Assembly (NCBI RefSeq): GCF_009765755.1
Contig: NZ_LMUV01000003.1
Coordinates: forward strand, 38,661 to 102,660
DNA length: 64,000 nucleotides
Source: Rhodanobacter sp. L36
GTDB taxonomy: Bacteria > Pseudomonadota > Gammaproteobacteria > Xanthomonadales > Rhodanobacteraceae
Direction: 5' to 3'
The notes beneath the pieces are model-generated. The model saw only the letters and a list, made by a program, of their open reading frames with translations, was not told where the DNA came from and did not search any database. Positions 60,795-64,000 of this stretch are shown piece after piece. Within the stretch, counting starts at the first letter, position 1, and each line of letters starts with the position of its first letter. The position numbers were made by a program, and so were the translations under genes.

Positions 60795-62921
60795 ATGACC
60801 CACGCCGTGAAAGTTTCCAGCCTGCAGCAATGGCACGATCGTGCCGGCACGCTGGCGCCGGTACTGGCCGATGCGCTGCAGGTTTGCTGCACGCGTCCGG
60901 TGCCGCAAGCCGAGTGCTGCGATGTGCTGGACCTGCTGCACATGCTCGGCTGCGACGCTCAAACGCAGGCAGCGGCGTTGTGGTTCGAACTGGCGCGCGC
61001 CGATCCGCACTTGTGGCAAACCGAAGCCCGCAAGTTGCCGCCTGAACTGCAGCGGCTGGTCGCCGGGCAGCAGGCGGCGGAACAAGTCTGGACGCTACAT
61101 GCACAACGTTCATCAGGCGGCGGCACGGAAGGTCTGCGCCGTTTGCTGTTGGCGATCGTGCGCGATCTGCGCGTGGTGTTCGTGCTGCTGGCGCGGCAAC
61201 TCGCGCGGATGCGTGGCGCGGCCGCGTTGCCGGAGGATCAGCGCGCGACACTCGCGCGACAGACCCGAGACATCCACTCGCCACTGGCCAACCGGCTCGG
61301 CATCTGGCAACTGAAATGGGAGTTGGAAGACCTGGCGTTCCGTTTCCTGCAACCGGACGTCTATCAGCGCATCGCCCGGTTGCTCGACGAACGGCGCACC
61401 GACCGCGAAGGTTTCATCCGCGATTCGCTGAGCGAACTACAGCATGCGCTGGAAGCCGCCGGCATCCACGCCGATCTCGCCGGTCGGCCGAAGCACATCT
61501 ATTCGATCTGGAAAAAGATGCAGCGCAAGGCGCTGGATTTTTCCGACCTCTACGACATTCGCGCAGTGCGCATCCTGGTCGACAACATCACCGATTGCTA
61601 CGCCGCGCTCGGCGTGGTTCACGGACGCTGGCCGCATCTGTCGGAGGAGTTCGACGATTACATCGCCCGACCCAAGGCCAACGGTTACCAGTCGCTGCAC
61701 ACTGCCGTGCTTGGGCCATCCGGCAAGACGCTGGAAGTGCAGATTCGCACGCACCAGATGCATCGCGACAACGAACTCGGTGTCGCTGCGCACTGGCGCT
61801 ACAAGGAAGGCGGCAGCAGCGATACGGAGTTCGAGGCGAAGATCGCCTGGATGCGCAAGCTGCTGGAACCACGCAGCAACGACAGCGCGTTGGCAGCGGA
61901 ACTGCAAACCGAGCTGCTGGAAGATCGCGTTTATCTGCTCACGCCCAAGGGCGAAGTGTTCGACATGGCGCGCGGCGCCACGGTGCTGGATTTCGCTTAC
62001 CTGATCCACACCGAGGTCGGCCATCGCTGCCGCGGCGCCAAGGTCAACGGCCGCATCGTGCCGCTCACGTTCCAGCCGCAGAGCGGCGATCGCGTGGAAA
62101 TACTCACGGCGAAATTGCCCGATCCCAGCCGCGACTGGCTGTCGCCGCATCATGGCTACCTCAATACCTCGCGCGCCAAGGACAAGGTGCGCGCATGGTT
62201 CCAGCGCATCGCCCACGACGCGAATGTTGCGGTGGGCCGCGCCATGTTCGAGCGCGAGTTGAAGCGCTTTGCGCTGATGAGTGCCGACACGACGAAATTG
62301 CCCGCGCACTTTCATCTGAAGTCGCACGACGAATTGCTGGTGGCGCTCGCACTTGGCGAAATCACGCCCGGCCAGGTGAGTCGCGTGTTGCTCGAAGCGG
62401 CGCAACCGCCACAGCCCGTATCGACCTTGCCGGCGATTGTCGCCGCACGTCCCCGTGCGCTTGATCAGAGTGCGCTCAGCATCGAAGGCATCGGCAATCT
62501 GCTCACCACGCTTGCACGTTGTTGCCAGCCGCTGCCGGGCGACGCGGTGCGCGGATTCGTCACGCGCGGTCGTGGCGTGTCGGTGCATCGCGCGGATTGC
62601 GCCAGCCTCGCGCGGCTGGAACGGCGCGACCCGGATCGGGTGATCGAGGTGACCTGGGGTCGCGCCGCCACGCAGGCGTATCAGGTCGAAGTCGAACTGC
62701 GCGGCTACGATCGCAAGGGCTTGCAGAAAGATGTGACCGGCGTCATCAGCAATGCGAGCGTGCACATCATCGCGTCGTCGAGTCGCATGTTCGCGCAAAC
62801 CGGCGAAGTGGAAATGCGCTTCACCTTGCGCGTGCGCGATTTCGAACAACTATCCACCCTGCTCGGAAAACTTGCGGCCTTGCCGAACGTGGTCGAGGTG
62901 CGCCGCGTCGGCGTGAGTTGA
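60795..62921 (+). CDS. relA: (p)ppGpp synthetase RelA
   Basis: 708-residue long RelA/SpoT homolog that makes (p)ppGpp from GTP/GDP and ATP on starved ribosomes. The synthetase domain is intact: YDIRAVRILVDNITDCYAAL, EFDDYIARPKANGYQSLHTA. EFDD is the acidic RelA type (SpoT has RxKD). The N-terminal hydrolase domain lacks the HD-x-x-x-ED site, so it is probably synthesis-only. TGS (VYLLTPKGEVFDMARGAT), helical, Cys-containing zinc finger (LARCCQPLPGD) and ACT (VEVELRGYDRKGLQKDV) domains follow in order. A separate SpoT is expected elsewhere. Confidence 0.96.
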   Translation: MTHAVKVSSLQQWHDRAGTLAPVLADALQVCCTRPVPQAECCDVLDLLHMLGCDAQTQAAALWFELARADPHLWQTEARKLPPELQRLVAGQQAAEQVWTLHAQRSSGGGTEGLRRLLLAIVRDLRVVFVLLARQLARMRGAAALPEDQRATLARQTRDIHSPLANRLGIWQLKWELEDLAFRFLQPDVYQRIARLLDERRTDREGFIRDSLSELQHALEAAGIHADLAGRPKHIYSIWKKMQRKALDFSDLYDIRAVRILVDNITDCYAALGVVHGRWPHLSEEFDDYIARPKANGYQSLHTAVLGPSGKTLEVQIRTHQMHRDNELGVAAHWRYKEGGSSDTEFEAKIAWMRKLLEPRSNDSALAAELQTELLEDRVYLLTPKGEVFDMARGATVLDFAYLIHTEVGHRCRGAKVNGRIVPLTFQPQSGDRVEILTAKLPDPSRDWLSPHHGYLNTSRAKDKVRAWFQRIAHDANVAVGRAMFERELKRFALMSADTTKLPAHFHLKSHDELLVALALGEITPGQVSRVLLEAAQPPQPVSTLPAIVAARPRALDQSALSIEGIGNLLTTLARCCQPLPGDAVRGFVTRGRGVSVHRADCASLARLERRDPDRVIEVTWGRAATQAYQVEVELRGYDRKGLQKDVTGVISNASVHIIASSSRMFAQTGEVEMRFTLRVRDFEQLSTLLGKLAALPNVVEVRRVGVS

Positions 62922-63026
62922 TCGACATCGTGCCGGTCGCTGCAAGCTGAACGCCGGGTCTTGCCATGCGCGGAGCCCGCGCGACCCGATGCTAAGCTGC
63001 ATCAGTTTCCTTCACAGCCACGAATC

Positions 63027-64000
63027 ATGAGCGGACGCAGGGACAAACATGACGCGGATTCCCGCGGTCGAACCGAACCCACGCTGGGTGACATCGACCA
63101 TCTGGATGCACCGCGCGCACCTGCCAGCGATGGGCTGCCGCAGGTATCGGTCGAGCCGCGGCGACATCACGCAACAACGCCGCCCACGGTCCACGAAAGT
63201 CGGCGCGGCTGGCTTGTGCCGTTGCTGTTGCTGCTGGTCATCGGCATAGGCGCCACGTTGTGGCTCAAGCGTGACAACTTGCGCAACATGGTGCCGCAAA
63301 CCGATTTCAACGACCTGCTCGGACGCGCGCAGCAGGCCTTGCAATCCGGCCATCTGGACGGCCAGGACGGAACCAGCGCGCGCGAGCTCTATCAGTCCGC
63401 CATCGCGCAGGAACCGGACAACGATCGCGCACGCAACGGGCTGCGTCAGGTTGGCCAGGCGGAGCTTGCGCAAGCCGACGCGGCGTTGCAGGCGGGACGT
63501 TACGACCAGGCCGCGCAGCAGGCGGGCGTTGCGCGCGAACTGCTTGGCGGCGGCAGCGATGTCGATCGGCTCGATCAGCAGATCGCCACCACGCGCGCGG
63601 CGCAGGTGCAGACCACCGACCTTGTCGATCAGGCGCAACAGGCGCTCGCTGCAGGCAAGCTGGATGGCCCGCAAGGCGCGGGCGCACTGTACAGGCGCGT
63701 GCTGCAGGCCGATTCCGGCAACGCGGTGGCAGCGCATGGCGTCGATCAGGTGGGCGATGCGCTCGCCGCGCAGGCACGCAAGGCGCTGGATGCGAACGAC
63801 AACGCAGGCGCTGACGCGGATATCGATCAACTCGCCGCCTTGCAACCGAACAACGGCGCGCTGCCGGGGCTTCGCGCGACGCAAGCGGAACATCACAAGC
63901 AACAGAGCGGTGCGCTCGACGATGCGCTCAAGCAAGGCATGGATGCGTTGCGTGCAGGGCACGTCGCCGGCGACGGCAGCGACACCGCGTTGACGCATTT
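63027..64000 (+). CDS. Membrane-anchored repeat protein (5' part; cut by window end)
   Basis: The frame from ATG 63027 is open to the window edge (324 codons). About 65 polar residues lead to one transmembrane helix (GWLVPLLLLLVIGIGATLWL). The periplasmic part then repeats units of 60-70 residues with the pattern ARELYQSAIAQEPDNDRARNG and ALYRRVLQADSGNAVAAHGV. These are TPR-like helix pairs (L-x-x-A-x-A-L...P). It is Ala/Gln/Asp-rich. Unknown function; TPR-type scaffold in the envelope is the structural inference. Confidence 0.82.
   Translation, partial: MSGRRDKHDADSRGRTEPTLGDIDHLDAPRAPASDGLPQVSVEPRRHHATTPPTVHESRRGWLVPLLLLLVIGIGATLWLKRDNLRNMVPQTDFNDLLGRAQQALQSGHLDGQDGTSARELYQSAIAQEPDNDRARNGLRQVGQAELAQADAALQAGRYDQAAQQAGVARELLGGGSDVDRLDQQIATTRAAQVQTTDLVDQAQQALAAGKLDGPQGAGALYRRVLQADSGNAVAAHGVDQVGDALAAQARKALDANDNAGADADIDQLAALQPNNGALPGLRATQAEHHKQQSGALDDALKQGMDALRAGHVAGDGSDTALTH

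Noticed and set aside
58825..61284. 819-codon minus-strand open frame
   Set aside because: Antisense to hrpA and relA, both strongly supported by motifs. High GC explains the long open frame.

Overview
The window is high-GC gammaproteobacterial chromosome. The best guess is order Lysobacterales (Xanthomonadales), probably Rhodanobacteraceae. Three things support this: the fused aspartokinase/diaminopimelate decarboxylase, the MurL/MurD2 route to D-glutamate described in Xanthomonas, and the overall family mix. Genus cannot be told from sequence alone. The most distinctive feature is a chromosomal integron at about 12.35-19.87 kb. An integron integrase lies on the minus strand, followed by attI and a run of fourteen one-gene cassettes on the plus strand, separated by 56-60 bp attC sites and ending in a decayed attC. 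Most cassette products are uncharacterised, and ten of fourteen look membrane-bound, lipidated or exported.

Layout. 0-9 kb: end of a YihY/BrkB-like gene, a small unknown gene, acyl-CoA dehydrogenase, a LEA2-like lipoprotein, a SET-domain methyltransferase, glpD-glpK and an EF-G-like GTPase. 9-12.3 kb: two paralogous proline-rich, TonB-like envelope proteins. 12.35-19.9 kb: the integron. 19.9-24.1 kb: small accessory genes (NTF2-like, lipoprotein, VOC, membrane protein, GNAT, VOC, L,D-transpeptidase, LMW-phosphatase-like, MmcQ/YjbR); two of these are broken by single-base frameshifts, and the stretch resembles cassettes that lost their attC sites. 24.2-28.4 kb: a molybdenum-hydroxylase-like pair with an APC permease; both subunits lack residues normally essential in the family.

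28.6-36.3 kb: class I fumarase, then a compact lysAC-murL-murD2 block supplying two peptidoglycan precursors, and a DUF4019 protein. 36.4-43.2 kb: an M13 peptidase, an EmrB-type exporter divergent from a tetR-thioesterase-emrA-SDR operon with a perfect palindrome between them. 43.2-49.8 kb: tamB-tamA and a methyltransferase, with a relic copy of the tamA 5' end on the other side of the methyltransferase. 50-56 kb: an SPFH protein, a GH17-GT2 beta-glucan synthase divergent from an LtaS/OpgB-like phosphoglycerol transferase, and a Dps-like protein. 56.5-64 kb: hrpA, with an unusual inserted low-complexity segment, then relA and a membrane-anchored repeat protein cut by the window edge.

All functional calls rest on motifs and family resemblance read by eye. 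No alignment or database search was run, and base-composition remarks are qualitative.
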